Below are positions 16,661-23,408 of a stretch of 32,576 nt of DNA, piece by piece. A program made the position numbers and the translations under genes. Source of the DNA: an uncultured Christensenellaceae bacterium (GTDB taxonomy: Bacteria; Bacillota; Clostridia; Christensenellales; Borkfalkiaceae); NCBI GenBank assembly GCA_910587005.1, contig CAJULB010000011.1, forward strand, positions 1 through 32,576, in the 5' to 3' direction. The notes under the pieces are model-generated. The model did not search any database, was not told where the DNA came from, and saw only the letters and a program-made list of their open reading frames with translations. The stretch's first letter is position 1; the number at the start of each line of letters is the position of its first letter.

Positions 16661-16713
16661 GTTTTTTGAAGTACAAAACGGTTTATAAATATATATAAGG
16701 AAAAACTTACGCT

Positions 16714-16804
16714 CGGAAAACGCAAGGTCGGATTTATTTCGACCGTTAAGCGTTTTCTCGACAACAGCAACCTCGCAAAAATCGTAAGAATGAGATTTTT
16801 GCGA
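16714..16804 (+). promoter_or_regulatory. Structured leader of the sigma-factor cassette
   Basis: Two stem-loops occupy the roughly 150-base leader. The first pairs GAAAACGC (16716-16723) with GCGTTTTC (16750-16757) and, inside it, GGTCG with CGACC. The second pairs TCGCAAAAATC (16773-16783) with GATTTTTGCGA (16794-16804), an 11-bp stem ending three bases before AGGAG. I do not recognise a known riboswitch; a translational control element is inferred. Confidence 0.55.
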
Positions 16805-16818
16805 AACAGGAGATTTTT

Positions 16819-17127
16819 ATGCAGCAGGTTAAACTTATTTCAGCGGACGAGTGTCTTAAATTCGCGCTTTCGGGCGAGATTGACGCCGCCACGAGCGAGG
16901 ACTTTTACGCGCAGGTCTGCGCCGCTTACGAGCACGATAAAAAGAACGTTTTATTCAACTGCGCCGCGCTGACATTTATAGACAGCACAACTTTGGGTAC
17001 GTTCGTCAAAATTTTAAAGAAACTGCGCGCCGACGGCTTCGATATGGCGCTTGAAAAGGTGCGTCCCAACGTCAAAAAACTGTTCGATATATGCGCGCTT
17101 AACACAATTATGGAGATACGGCCGTGA
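16819..17127 (+). CDS. STAS-domain anti-anti-sigma factor (RsbV/SpoIIAA-like)
   Basis: A 102-residue STAS protein expected to bind its partner kinase and release the sigma factor when unphosphorylated. The family's phosphorylation loop reads FIDSTTLGTF, placing Ser56-Thr57 where RsbV and SpoIIAA carry their phosphoacceptor. The N-terminal strand and FALSGEIDAATSEDF also fit the fold. AGGAG lies six bases before the ATG. The stop overlaps the next gene as GTGA, the first of three four-base overlaps tying the cassette together. It could be SpoIIAA-like in descent; the adjacent sigma factor resembles SigB more. Confidence 0.85.
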   Translation: MQQVKLISADECLKFALSGEIDAATSEDFYAQVCAAYEHDKKNVLFNCAALTFIDSTTLGTFVKILKKLRADGFDMALEKVRPNVKKLFDICALNTIMEIRP

Positions 17128-17471
17128 AAGATTTGGTTTTGAAATTCAATCTTGCCGACAGCGAGTATATGACTGCCGTAAGGCTTGTAACGGGCGCGGT
17201 CTGTTCGGTTCACGAAGTCGATTTGGACGCGTTGGAGGACTTTAAGGTCTGCGTTACCGAAAGTATAATAATTCTTAAAAACTGCGGTTTTGATAGCGTT
17301 TGCGTTGCGTTCGGCGGTGAAAAGGACGTTTGCTGTACTGTCAGCGGCGAGGGCGGTAAGCCCTGCGCGGGCGAAAACGAGTTGTCGCTTGCGCTTATTT
17401 CAGCGCTTGTAAAGGAGTGCAGTCTGTCGCGCCGCGGCGAAATAATAGAGAGAGTTACGCTTAAATTATGA
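17124..17471 (+). CDS. Degenerate anti-sigma-factor-like protein (HATPase remnant)
   Basis: A 115-residue protein in the position normally held by spoIIAB or rsbW. The first half (LKFNLADSEYMTAVRLVTGAV, then ALEDFKVCVTES) follows the helix pattern of SpoIIAB, but the N-box that should read ExxxN is TESIIILKN, with isoleucine for the Mg-ATP asparagine. The DxGxG box is reduced to SGEGGK and there is no GxGL motif. It therefore probably cannot bind ATP or phosphorylate, yet may still bind the sigma factor or the STAS protein. It starts with GTG overlapping the STAS stop and overlaps the sigma gene by ATGA. Assignment rests on position and fold pattern, so it is tentative. Confidence 0.55.
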   Translation: MKDLVLKFNLADSEYMTAVRLVTGAVCSVHEVDLDALEDFKVCVTESIIILKNCGFDSVCVAFGGEKDVCCTVSGEGGKPCAGENELSLALISALVKECSLSRRGEIIERVTLKL

Positions 17472-18199
17472 TGGGGCAGGAAGAGGCAGACAAGCTGTTC
17501 CGCGAATACCGCAAAACGGGCGATAAGAATATTCGTAACAAGCTTGTTGCAAACTATTTGTATATAGCCGAAATACTTGCCAAAAAGTTTTCGGGGCGCG
17601 GGGTGGAGTACGACGACCTGTATCAGGTCGCGTCGGAAGCGCTGATTGTCGGGGTTGAAAAATTCGACCCCGATTTGGGCAACCGCTTTACCACGTACAT
17701 AACCCCCACAATAACCGGCATTATCAAAAATTATTTCCGCGATTATTCGCGCTCGGTAAGGCTTCCGCGCAGAATTTACGCAATAGCTTCCAAAGTAAGG
17801 CAGGCAAGCGAGGAATATTTTAAGCTGTACGGCGCAAAGCCGACGGTAAAACAGCTTGCCGAGCGGTTAAACCTTTCGCAGGAGGTTATTATGGAAGCGT
17901 TGGAGTGCAAAACGCCCGTAAGTCTGGATATGCGCGTGAACGGCAGTGACGGTGAAACGGACGCTCCGCTGTACGACGTTATTGCGGACGACGGTGAAAC
18001 ATTTGAAAATTTTGTTGATGCGGAAGCGCTTAAAACGGAAATTAAAAAGCTTGACCCCACCGAACAGCAGGTTATAAATTTAAGATTTTTGCAGGGCAAG
18101 TCGCAGACGGAGGTCGGCAAAATTTTAGGGGTGAGCCAAATGTTCGTTTCCCGCGCGGAAAGAAAGATAGTAGAAAAATTAAAGGAAGCGCTGTCGTGA
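17468..18199 (+). CDS. SigB/SigF-family alternative sigma factor
   Basis: A 243-residue sigma-70 group 3 factor that redirects RNA polymerase. Region 2 is DDLYQVASEALIVGVEKFDP, followed by FTTYITPTITGIIKNYFRD and SVRLPRRI, the latter typical of SigB-like factors. Region 3 includes PTVKQLAERLNLSQEVIMEAL. Region 4 shows LDPTEQQVINLRFLQGKSQT and the helix-turn-helix VGKILGVSQMFVSR. SigB resemblance is stronger than to sporulation SigF. It sits between two anti-sigma-like genes with four-base overlaps on both sides, so its synthesis is coupled to its regulators. Regulon not visible here. Confidence 0.9.
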   Translation: MMGQEEADKLFREYRKTGDKNIRNKLVANYLYIAEILAKKFSGRGVEYDDLYQVASEALIVGVEKFDPDLGNRFTTYITPTITGIIKNYFRDYSRSVRLPRRIYAIASKVRQASEEYFKLYGAKPTVKQLAERLNLSQEVIMEALECKTPVSLDMRVNGSDGETDAPLYDVIADDGETFENFVDAEALKTEIKKLDPTEQQVINLRFLQGKSQTEVGKILGVSQMFVSRAERKIVEKLKEALS

Positions 18200-18561
18200 A
18201 AGTCGGGTTCAAGGTAGACAATTTAACCGAAATGAGTTCTGCGCTGGCGGATTTTGCCGAGTTTTTACGCGGTCAGCAGTTCCGCGACGACGACGTTTTT
18301 GCAAGCAGGCTTGTTTCGTGCGAGCTGATAACCAACGTTATCCGCCACAGCGGAGAGGAGGCGGAGTTTTTTGCCGAGCTGTTCCCAGACAGAATTCAAA
18401 TAACGGTTGTCGCCAAAGGGCTTGACGGAGTGAATATCCGCACGGAGGTGCCGGACGTGTTTGCGGAAAGCGGGCGCGGGCTGTATATAATAAGGTGCTT
18501 CGGCGAGATTGAACCCGCCGAGGAGGGAGGTCTGACCGTCTGCATAAAAAGACATATATAA
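18196..18561 (+). CDS. RsbW/SpoIIAB-like anti-sigma kinase
   Basis: A 121-residue GHKL ATPase-fold protein expected to sequester the adjacent sigma factor and phosphorylate the STAS partner. The N-box SCELITNVIRH gives Glu43, Asn47 and His51, and the G2-type box SGRGLYIIR is present. The usual DxGxG aspartate is not obvious (VAKGLDGVN). The start is GTG at 18196, overlapping the sigma stop as GTGA. Unlike rsbV-rsbW-sigB, the competent kinase is encoded after the sigma gene and a degenerate paralogue before it. Confidence 0.8.
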   Translation: MKVGFKVDNLTEMSSALADFAEFLRGQQFRDDDVFASRLVSCELITNVIRHSGEEAEFFAELFPDRIQITVVAKGLDGVNIRTEVPDVFAESGRGLYIIRCFGEIEPAEEGGLTVCIKRHI

Positions 18562-18575
18562 TAATGACTGTAATA

Positions 18576-18613
18576 TTTTACGCGCGTTACCAAAAACGGT
18601 AACGCGCGTAAAA
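18576..18613. terminator. 16-bp hairpin after the sigma cassette
   Basis: TTTTACGCGCGTTACC pairs perfectly with GGTAACGCGCGTAAAA around an AAAAAC loop. It lies 15 bases past the RsbW-like stop. On the plus strand an A-run, not a T-run, follows, so it may be 3'-end protection or a shared convergent terminator. Confidence 0.5.
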
Positions 18614-18622
18614 AAACAAAAA

Positions 18623-18656
18623 AACCCCCGCTCCGCAGTTTCGCGGAGCGGGGGTT
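18623..18656 (-). terminator. Terminator of the minus-strand membrane protein gene
   Basis: AACCCCCGCTCCGC and GCGGAGCGGGGGTT form a 14-bp stem. Read on the minus strand, a long T-run broken by one G (plus-strand A-run 18611-18622) follows, a textbook Rho-independent terminator 12 bases after the gene. Confidence 0.88.
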
Positions 18657-18668
18657 AACAATTTTTGA

Positions 18669-20231
18669 TTAATTCATTATATTGCCTTGTTCGTAAAGCT
18701 TATTCATAAGGCCGTCCGAAACACGGCTGGAAATTCTTGCCCAGTAAATGAATACCGATGAGAAGAACTTCTTGTTGTTTCCGCCGACAACGTATTCGGG
18801 AACGTTGGGAAGAATAAGATTCTTTTCAATAAAGCAGTAAGCAAATTCAATTCTTTCCGCGTTGGTAAGCGTTTTAATGAATTCGTCCACAGGCCCGTCG
18901 TAAGTGGGTTCAACCACATAAACCGAAGGGTCGGTATTTTTCTGAACGATAGGCGTTGCTTCCGCAGCTGCTGTTTCGGTTTCTTCAACCTCCGTTTCGT
19001 CAACTTGCGCCGCGTTCTTTTTAGCTTCTTTTTCGGCTTTCTTTGCTTCCTTAGCGGCGCGTTTAGCGGCTTTCTTGTCAACCTTTTCTTCGGTTGCTTC
19101 TTCGGAACTGCCCGAAGCTCCCGCAACTACTGCCGTGGTTTTGCCCGCCTTCTTGCCTGCTTTCTTCTTTTTGGGGATAAACACAAGCAGACGTATAAGA
19201 TTTATAATGAACTGCAACAGCGCGGCAACCGCAAGCACATAGCCGAAGAAGCCGAGCGTTACGTTCTTAATTACGAACGTGAATACCACAAACAGAATTA
19301 TCGCAATAAGTTCGAGAACGTATCTTATAATGTTTGCGATAAGCATATAAAGCTTTGTGGTTTTGCCGAGGCCGAGAAGGTCGAGAACGGCGTTGATAAA
19401 CACAAGCACGCAAAGCGCAATAACTACGCCTGCCAAAACCTTTTCAAGAATAGCTCCGCTGAAAACAGCGCCGAAGTTGCCCGTGAACAGTGCGCTTAAT
19501 ACCGAAGCGCCGAATACAGCTTCGCCGTTGTTGTAGATGCTGTAATCGTTGATAAATGCGGGAAGTTTACCTACAATTCCGCTGAGCTTGTTGCTTGCAA
19601 CGCTTGCAAACAGCGCGCTGAATACCGCAACAACCGAAAGCAAAAGAAGAATAAACTTGATTATGCCGGAGCCCTTTTTGTAAGCTATGCTCTGAACGAG
19701 GAGCATAAGCACGCATCCGCCCAAAGCGATTACGGGAGCGAAAGCCCAGTTATTCCAATAATTTGCGCCGACGGCGAACTGTCCAAGCTGAATAAGCACA
19801 AACAAGCCCGCAACTACCGCGCCCAGACCTTCGACGAACGAAGCCGTTCTCAAAGCGGTGCGTTTATATCTGTTGCTTGCGATTACGGGGATAAGTCCGA
19901 CAATAGCGACTACGCAGACCAGAACGTACAGAAGAACAAGTACCGCGCCTAAATCGAACGCGGGGATAGCTCCGAAAAGTTTTACGTCTTTTGCGTAGGA
20001 ATAAACGAAAGTATCGGGTGCGAACGGAATTTTAACACCGAATGCGCCCAAAGCCGCGAAAGCCTGCATAATAAGCATGTTGTCGACTTTAAAAGCCTCT
20101 TTCAGCGGACTGAGCGAAACAGGTGCAAGAGGAACCAGCAAACCTGCAAGCAAGCACAAAAGAGCGATTGCGTATGTAGCTAACGCAACCCACTTTGCAG
20201 GCTTTGAGGACTTTTTAATGTCTTTACCCAT
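18669..20231 (-). CDS. Uncharacterised eight-helix membrane protein with a conserved-looking C-terminal domain
   Basis: A 520-residue protein I do not recognise. About eight hydrophobic helices fall near residues 14-36, 93-118, 130-152, 161-183, 190-211, 261-287, 292-320 and 328-353, with small extracellular or luminal loops. A Lys/Ala/Glu-rich charged linker (about 355-415, including KKAAKRAAKEAKKAEKEAKK) follows. A soluble C-terminal domain (about 435-520) contains VDEFIKTLTNAERIEFAY and a PEYVVGGNNKKFFSSVF stretch, ordered and aromatic-rich like a folded domain. The start at 20231 has CTGGAG upstream on the minus strand and a consensus promoter further up. It is the only minus-strand gene in its region, convergent with the sigma cassette. 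Confidence 0.75.
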   Translation of the reverse strand: MGKDIKKSSKPAKWVALATYAIALLCLLAGLLVPLAPVSLSPLKEAFKVDNMLIMQAFAALGAFGVKIPFAPDTFVYSYAKDVKLFGAIPAFDLGAVLVLLYVLVCVVAIVGLIPVIASNRYKRTALRTASFVEGLGAVVAGLFVLIQLGQFAVGANYWNNWAFAPVIALGGCVLMLLVQSIAYKKGSGIIKFILLLLSVVAVFSALFASVASNKLSGIVGKLPAFINDYSIYNNGEAVFGASVLSALFTGNFGAVFSGAILEKVLAGVVIALCVLVFINAVLDLLGLGKTTKLYMLIANIIRYVLELIAIILFVVFTFVIKNVTLGFFGYVLAVAALLQFIINLIRLLVFIPKKKKAGKKAGKTTAVVAGASGSSEEATEEKVDKKAAKRAAKEAKKAEKEAKKNAAQVDETEVEETETAAAEATPIVQKNTDPSVYVVEPTYDGPVDEFIKTLTNAERIEFAYCFIEKNLILPNVPEYVVGGNNKKFFSSVFIYWARISSRVSDGLMNKLYEQGNIMN

Positions 20232-20332
20232 ATCATAAATCTCCAGTTAAAATATTTAAGCGCCCACTGCGGGCGGATATAGCGGATATATATTTGCCGT
20301 TTGCGGCATATTATATAACTTGTACAATGAAC

Positions 20333-20361
20333 ATTTTATAACAATCAAAGTAATATGTCAA
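20333..20361 (-). promoter_or_regulatory. Sigma-A promoter of the membrane protein gene
   Basis: Read on the minus strand: TTGACA (20361-20356), 17 bases, TAAAAT (20338-20333). The leader of about 100 bases to the start codon contains a short GCCG/CGGC hairpin. The 20232-20591 gap holds this promoter and the plus-strand one at 20542; nothing else stands out between them. Confidence 0.8.
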
Positions 20362-20541
20362 GAATAAAATATAAATTTTTGTCTTAAAATGCGGTTTTTT
20401 TGGCGGTTGGGTTAACGTTTACATAAAATTGTACCGCACATATATTTAAGTTAATTACATTTACCGTTACACAAAGTTTGCCCGAAAACGGAATAAATAT
20501 TACCGATAAGGGTAAACAATCACTGTATATGGTAAAATATA

Positions 20542-20578
20542 TTGATTTTGCCGCGCAATTCTGTTAAAATAGTTGCGC
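20542..20578 (+). promoter_or_regulatory. Promoter of the HTH regulator with inverted repeat around the -10
   Basis: TTGATT (20542-20547), 17 bases, TAAAAT (20565-20570). GCGCAA (20553-20558) and TTGCGC (20573-20578) form an inverted repeat that brackets the -10, a suitable operator position for autoregulation. The start codon is 13 bases after the repeat. Confidence 0.5.
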
Positions 20579-20591
20579 AAAAGGAAAAAGT

Positions 20592-21002
20592 ATGAAAGAC
20601 GTAACCGAATTTGACAAAAACGCGCCGTTTTCCGCCGAAAATGCCGATAGCACGCGTAATATGCCCGATTTAAGCGTTAACGGCGGGGGGGGGAGCTCGC
20701 CTGCAATTTCGCTTGCGGATGTGGCGGAAGGGCTTGGCAAGTCCCGCAGGGAAGAGCTTTTATCCGTTTACGACCTTAAAAAATTCGCAAAAATTTTCGA
20801 GGACGAAAGCATGATGGAAACGGCCGATACGTTTATTTCTTGCGGAATGAACGTTTCCGCCGCCGCAAGAAAGCTGTACATGCACAGGAACACGCTTATG
20901 TACCGCCTTAAACTTATTTATAAAAAGACGGGGCTGGATTTGCGCGATTTCGATATGGCGGTTACTTTCCGTATGCTCCATATTCTATATTGTTTAAAGT
21001 AA
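20592..21002 (+). CDS. Stand-alone PucR/CdaR-type helix-turn-helix regulator
   Basis: A 136-residue putative DNA-binding protein. The C-terminal 65 residues match the HTH found at the end of PucR and CdaR regulators (NVSAAARKLYMHRNTLMYRL, then KLIYKKTGLDLRD). The sensory N-terminal domains of those proteins are absent; instead there is a polar, apparently disordered stretch of about 60 residues including GGGG. That stretch is encoded by a run of nine G (20685-20693), which could slip. AAAGGAAAA precedes the ATG. It lies 37 bases before an S41 protease gene and probably shares its transcript. Target genes unknown. Confidence 0.75.
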   Translation: MKDVTEFDKNAPFSAENADSTRNMPDLSVNGGGGSSPAISLADVAEGLGKSRREELLSVYDLKKFAKIFEDESMMETADTFISCGMNVSAAARKLYMHRNTLMYRLKLIYKKTGLDLRDFDMAVTFRMLHILYCLK

Positions 21003-21039
21003 AAAAATAAATTGACGCGGGGATATATTGCGGTTAATT

Positions 21040-22392
21040 ATGAATGATAAGTCAGGTATTTCAAAAAAAATAATTGCGGTAGCAGTTGCGGCGGTGCTTG
21101 CCGTGTTGGCGTTTGTTGCGGGTTTTTATACCCGCAAGCTTACACAGCCCTCGTACGTTTCCGCCTACGAGTGGGTTGTAAACACCATAAACAAAAATTA
21201 TTATTACGATTTTGACGCAGACGGCTGCGAAGGGCTTTCCATAAAAGAAATCGCCGCGAAGTTAGACCGCTATTCCGCATATTACACCGCAGAGGAGTAC
21301 AAGGCGGTAATCAGGGAAAACGAGGGCGCAAAAAGCGGTTTGGGCATCACTTATAATTATATTCCGTCCGAGGGGGCGAGGATAGTTTCGGTTTTGGGGA
21401 ATTCCCCCGCATACCTTAACGGAATACGCGCGGGCGATACGCTTACGGGCGGTAAATTTACCGAAAACGGCACGCAAAAGAGCGTGAATTTTACCGACGC
21501 GCAAAGCTTTTCCGGCTTTATAGACGGACGGGAAACGGGCGAAAAATTTATTCTGACCGCAAAGGCTGAAAACGGTAAACAAGAAGAAGATTTTGAAGTT
21601 TCCAAGGAATTTTATACCGCAAGCTATACTTTTTACGCAACTAATAAAACTGCGTGGGAGGTTAGGTATGCGGAAAATTCCAAGCAACCGTCCTTTATCG
21701 AAGCTCCCGAAGATAAAATAGAATATCTGCCCGAAGGCGCCGCGTATATCCGCTTAAACCAGTTTTTCGGCAACGCGGGCGGTGAATTCGGCAAGCTGAT
21801 TGAAAAATTCAATGCGGAAAACTGCACCTCGCTTATTCTCGATTTGCGCAACAATGGCGGGGGATACGTTTCGGTTATGCAGGATATAGCGGGTTATTTT
21901 ACTTCGGCAATAACCGATAAAACCTACGTTGCAATGACCGCGCAATACAAAAACGGCAAAAAGGAAGTTTCCAACTGCGTAAAACACAGCGGCGCACAGC
22001 TTGTTCCCAAGGGCACTGACGTGTACGTGCTTGCAAATTCGGGCACTGCAAGCGCTTCGGAAGCTCTTACAGGCGTGCTTATAAGCTGCGGCGCGCTTAA
22101 ATACGAAAATATCTTTCTTTCCGACTTTTCGGAAAAATATCTGAACTTCGCGGGCGCGGGCGCAAAAACGGCGCAAAGCTACGGTAAAGGAATTATGCAG
22201 ACCACGTTTGTAAAGCGTTTTACGGGCGAGGCGCTTAAACTTACTACCGCGCAGATTTACTGGCCCAACGGCAAATGCATACACGACGTCGGTTTGACGG
22301 TGAAAGACGGCTGCCGCCTTTCCGAAGCCGAATGGACTGCAACCAAAGGGGATACCGAGCTTGAAAAAATCTGCTCCGTCTATTTAACTTAA
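21040..22392 (+). CDS. Membrane-anchored S41 C-terminal processing protease
   Basis: About 450 residues: an N-terminal signal-anchor (IIAVAVAAVLAVLAFVAGFYT), a PDZ-like domain (about 95-150, with NSPAYLNGIRAGDTL), and an S41 catalytic domain. LILDLRNNGGGYV precedes the nucleophile motif GTASASE (Ser338 or Ser340), and YGKGIMQT holds the general-base Lys383. The Ser-Lys spacing is about 43-45 residues, longer than the roughly 25 usual for CtpA/CtpB, so an insert lies between them. The enzyme should cleave C-termini of exported or membrane proteins outside the membrane. A TTG at 21028 with GGGGA upstream is an alternative start adding four residues. It sits behind a HTH regulator gene. Confidence 0.85.
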   Translation: MNDKSGISKKIIAVAVAAVLAVLAFVAGFYTRKLTQPSYVSAYEWVVNTINKNYYYDFDADGCEGLSIKEIAAKLDRYSAYYTAEEYKAVIRENEGAKSGLGITYNYIPSEGARIVSVLGNSPAYLNGIRAGDTLTGGKFTENGTQKSVNFTDAQSFSGFIDGRETGEKFILTAKAENGKQEEDFEVSKEFYTASYTFYATNKTAWEVRYAENSKQPSFIEAPEDKIEYLPEGAAYIRLNQFFGNAGGEFGKLIEKFNAENCTSLILDLRNNGGGYVSVMQDIAGYFTSAITDKTYVAMTAQYKNGKKEVSNCVKHSGAQLVPKGTDVYVLANSGTASASEALTGVLISCGALKYENIFLSDFSEKYLNFAGAGAKTAQSYGKGIMQTTFVKRFTGEALKLTTAQIYWPNGKCIHDVGLTVKDGCRLSEAEWTATKGDTELEKICSVYLT

Positions 22393-22410
22393 ATATAAAA
22401 TGTAAAAAAC

Positions 22411-22439
22411 CCGCGGGCGCAAATAATTTGCGCCCGCGG
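22411..22439. terminator. Bidirectional terminator between the S41 gene and the Cys-rich gene
   Basis: CCGCGGGCGCAAA and TTTGCGCCCGCGG form a 13-bp stem with a TAA loop. CATATTTTT follows on the plus strand and GTTTTTTACA on the minus strand, so it serves both convergent genes. Confidence 0.85.
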
Positions 22440-22446
22440 CATATTT

Positions 22447-22614
22447 TTAGCAGTCTTTTTTTCCGCGCCAATACGGACAGCTGTTGTTTTTGTCGCCAAT
22501 ATGGTTATGAAACTTGCAAACCCCCAAATGCATTTTTTTAAAGCGAAGTCCGTTTTTTATATATAAAATTTTAAACAGTTTACAATCTTTACATTGCCTT
22601 GTCTGATGTTTCAT
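22447..22614 (-). CDS. 55-residue Cys-rich, putative metal-binding protein
   Basis: A short basic protein with CxxC (QCKDCK, Cys8 and Cys11), then a Cys and His in GVCKFHNH, a CPYW cysteine and a terminal Cys. This spacing suggests one zinc or iron site. The frame stays open to 22725, but the upstream part would cross the promoter and operators, so the ATG at 22614 is chosen. No clear ribosome site is seen. The gene is transcribed from a consensus promoter facing away from the XRE gene and is probably its regulatory target. Function unknown. Confidence 0.6.
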   Translation of the reverse strand: MKHQTRQCKDCKLFKILYIKNGLRFKKMHLGVCKFHNHIGDKNNSCPYWRGKKDC

Positions 22615-22621
22615 AACAACA

Positions 22622-22672
22622 ATTATAAACGACAAATTGTCGTTTGTCAATATTTTTACGACAAATTGTAAT
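22622..22672. promoter_or_regulatory. Divergent control region with palindromic operators
   Basis: On the minus strand TTGACA (22650-22645) and TATAAT (22627-22622) are both exact and 17 bases apart. The whole spacer (22628-22644) is the palindrome AACGACAA-A-TTGTCGTT. A second, half-conserved copy (ACGACAAATTGTAA, 22658-22671) lies next to the start of the divergent XRE gene. A repressor on the spacer would block the Cys-rich gene; on the second site, the XRE gene. Confidence 0.85.
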
Positions 22673-22683
22673 ATTTTTAAAAT

Positions 22684-22887
22684 ATGAACGGCATAGGTGA
22701 AATTATCCGCGAGGAGCGTATTCATAAAAATTTAACTCAGTCGCAGCTTGCCGAACGGATAGGCGTAACGCAGGACAGTATTTCTTTATGGGAAAAGGGT
22801 AAGCGTATTCCCGATACGCAATACATAATCGCGCTATGCAAGGTGTTTGGAATTTCAGCCGACTATCTTTTGGGGCTTGAAAATTGA
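22684..22887 (+). CDS. XRE-family transcriptional regulator
   Basis: A 67-residue single-domain Cro/CI-type helix-turn-helix protein: IIREERIHKNLTQSQLAERI, then GVTQDSISLWEKGKRIPD and the closing ISADYLLGL, a common minimal form in Clostridia. The ATG at 22684 has no ribosome site; TAATAT (22669-22674) lies nine bases upstream, so the mRNA may be nearly leaderless. The two ACGACAAATTGT sites between it and the Cys-rich gene are its probable operators, with negative autoregulation inferred. Confidence 0.85.
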   Translation: MNGIGEIIREERIHKNLTQSQLAERIGVTQDSISLWEKGKRIPDTQYIIALCKVFGISADYLLGLEN

Positions 22888-22899
22888 ATAATCATAAAT

Positions 22900-22946
22900 A
22901 AAGCCCGCGGCGGGGAAGCAAATTTTGCTTCCCCGCCGCGGGCTTT
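22900..22946 (+). terminator. Long terminator hairpin after the XRE gene
   Basis: AAAGCCCGCGGCGGGGAAGC and GCTTCCCCGCCGCGGGCTTT pair perfectly (about 20 bp plus A-T closing pairs), ending in TTTT. It is strong and nearly symmetrical, so it can work in both directions. Confidence 0.85.
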
Positions 22947-22982
22947 TGATGAAAGTCATTAATGAGTGTCAGGGACAAAATC

Positions 22983-23046
22983 GTGTCATGCTGACGCTTG
23001 CGGAAGCATCTGATTGTGGTTTTACAACGTACGTTGAGGCGGTTTT
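22983..23046 (+). repeat. R1 repeat copy 4
   Basis: A complete copy with core (22983-23013) and tail GTGGTTTTACAACGTACGTTGAGGCGG. Its tail is close to that of the copy at 29905. Confidence 0.7.
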
Positions 23047-23052
23047 GGATAA

Positions 23053-23185
23053 CCACCCCCTAAATTCCCCCGCCATAGGCAGGGGGTTGGCTTAGGACTA
23101 TCAGATTCTGACGCGATTGACGCTACACGCGTAACAATCGCTATTCCGTCGCTTCGCTCCTTACGCTGTTGCTCAGAATGACACA
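23053..23185. repeat. GC-rich inverted repeat plus R4-like element
   Basis: CCACCCCC...CCCCCGCC-ATA-GGC-AGGGGG (23053-23090) is a hairpin related to 113-136 and 24224-24309. TCAGATTCTGA (23101) to GCTCAGAATGACA (23171-23183) is an R4-type element whose ends are inverted (ATTCTGA/TCAGAAT) around about 65 bases. The gap 22888-23195 holds only the XRE terminator and these repeats; no gene is visible. Confidence 0.6.
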
Positions 23186-23195
23186 TAGAAAATTA

Positions 23196-23408
23196 TCAAA
23201 CGGGGTTTTTAAGGGTTTTTATTCTGCGTGCGGTAAAAATAACGCACACCAGAAAGCCTCCGTCTGCGCGCGTAACCTCCAAAGTTGCGTCGCCGTTGGT
23301 TTCAAAATATTCTTCCGTAACCTTTTTTAAGTCCTTCAAAAATAAATTCCGTTCAAAGTCGGACATATCCTCTCTGTCCAAAGCCAAAATTCTGTTTGCG
23401 CCGGTCAT
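23196..23408 (-). CDS. Small protein, candidate MinE-like partner of the MinD-like ATPase
   Basis: A 70-residue acidic-to-basic protein. ILALDREDMSDFERNLFLKDL followed by KKVTEEYFETNGDATLEVTR and a hydrophobic strand GGFLVCVIFTARRIK recalls the MinE layout (DR, helix with DLxxVxxxY, then beta strands binding MinD and the dimer). The match is a pattern judgement without a search. Its start overlaps the MinD-like stop by four bases with GAGAAGG upstream, as in minD-minE pairs. It might instead be an unrelated small partner. Confidence 0.5.
   Translation of the reverse strand: MTGANRILALDREDMSDFERNLFLKDLKKVTEEYFETNGDATLEVTRADGGFLVCVIFTARRIKTLKNPV

Noticed and set aside
16661..16818. c-di-GMP or other known riboswitch in the sigma-cassette leader
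   Set aside because: No conserved aptamer core recognised; kept only as an unassigned structured leader.
18576..18613. Simple plus-strand Rho-independent terminator for the sigma cassette
   Set aside because: The stem is followed by an A-run, not a T-run, on the plus strand, so I list it with low confidence only.
22615..22725. Extension of the Cys-rich protein to 92 residues
   Set aside because: It would translate through the promoter and operator of its own gene and across the XRE start.
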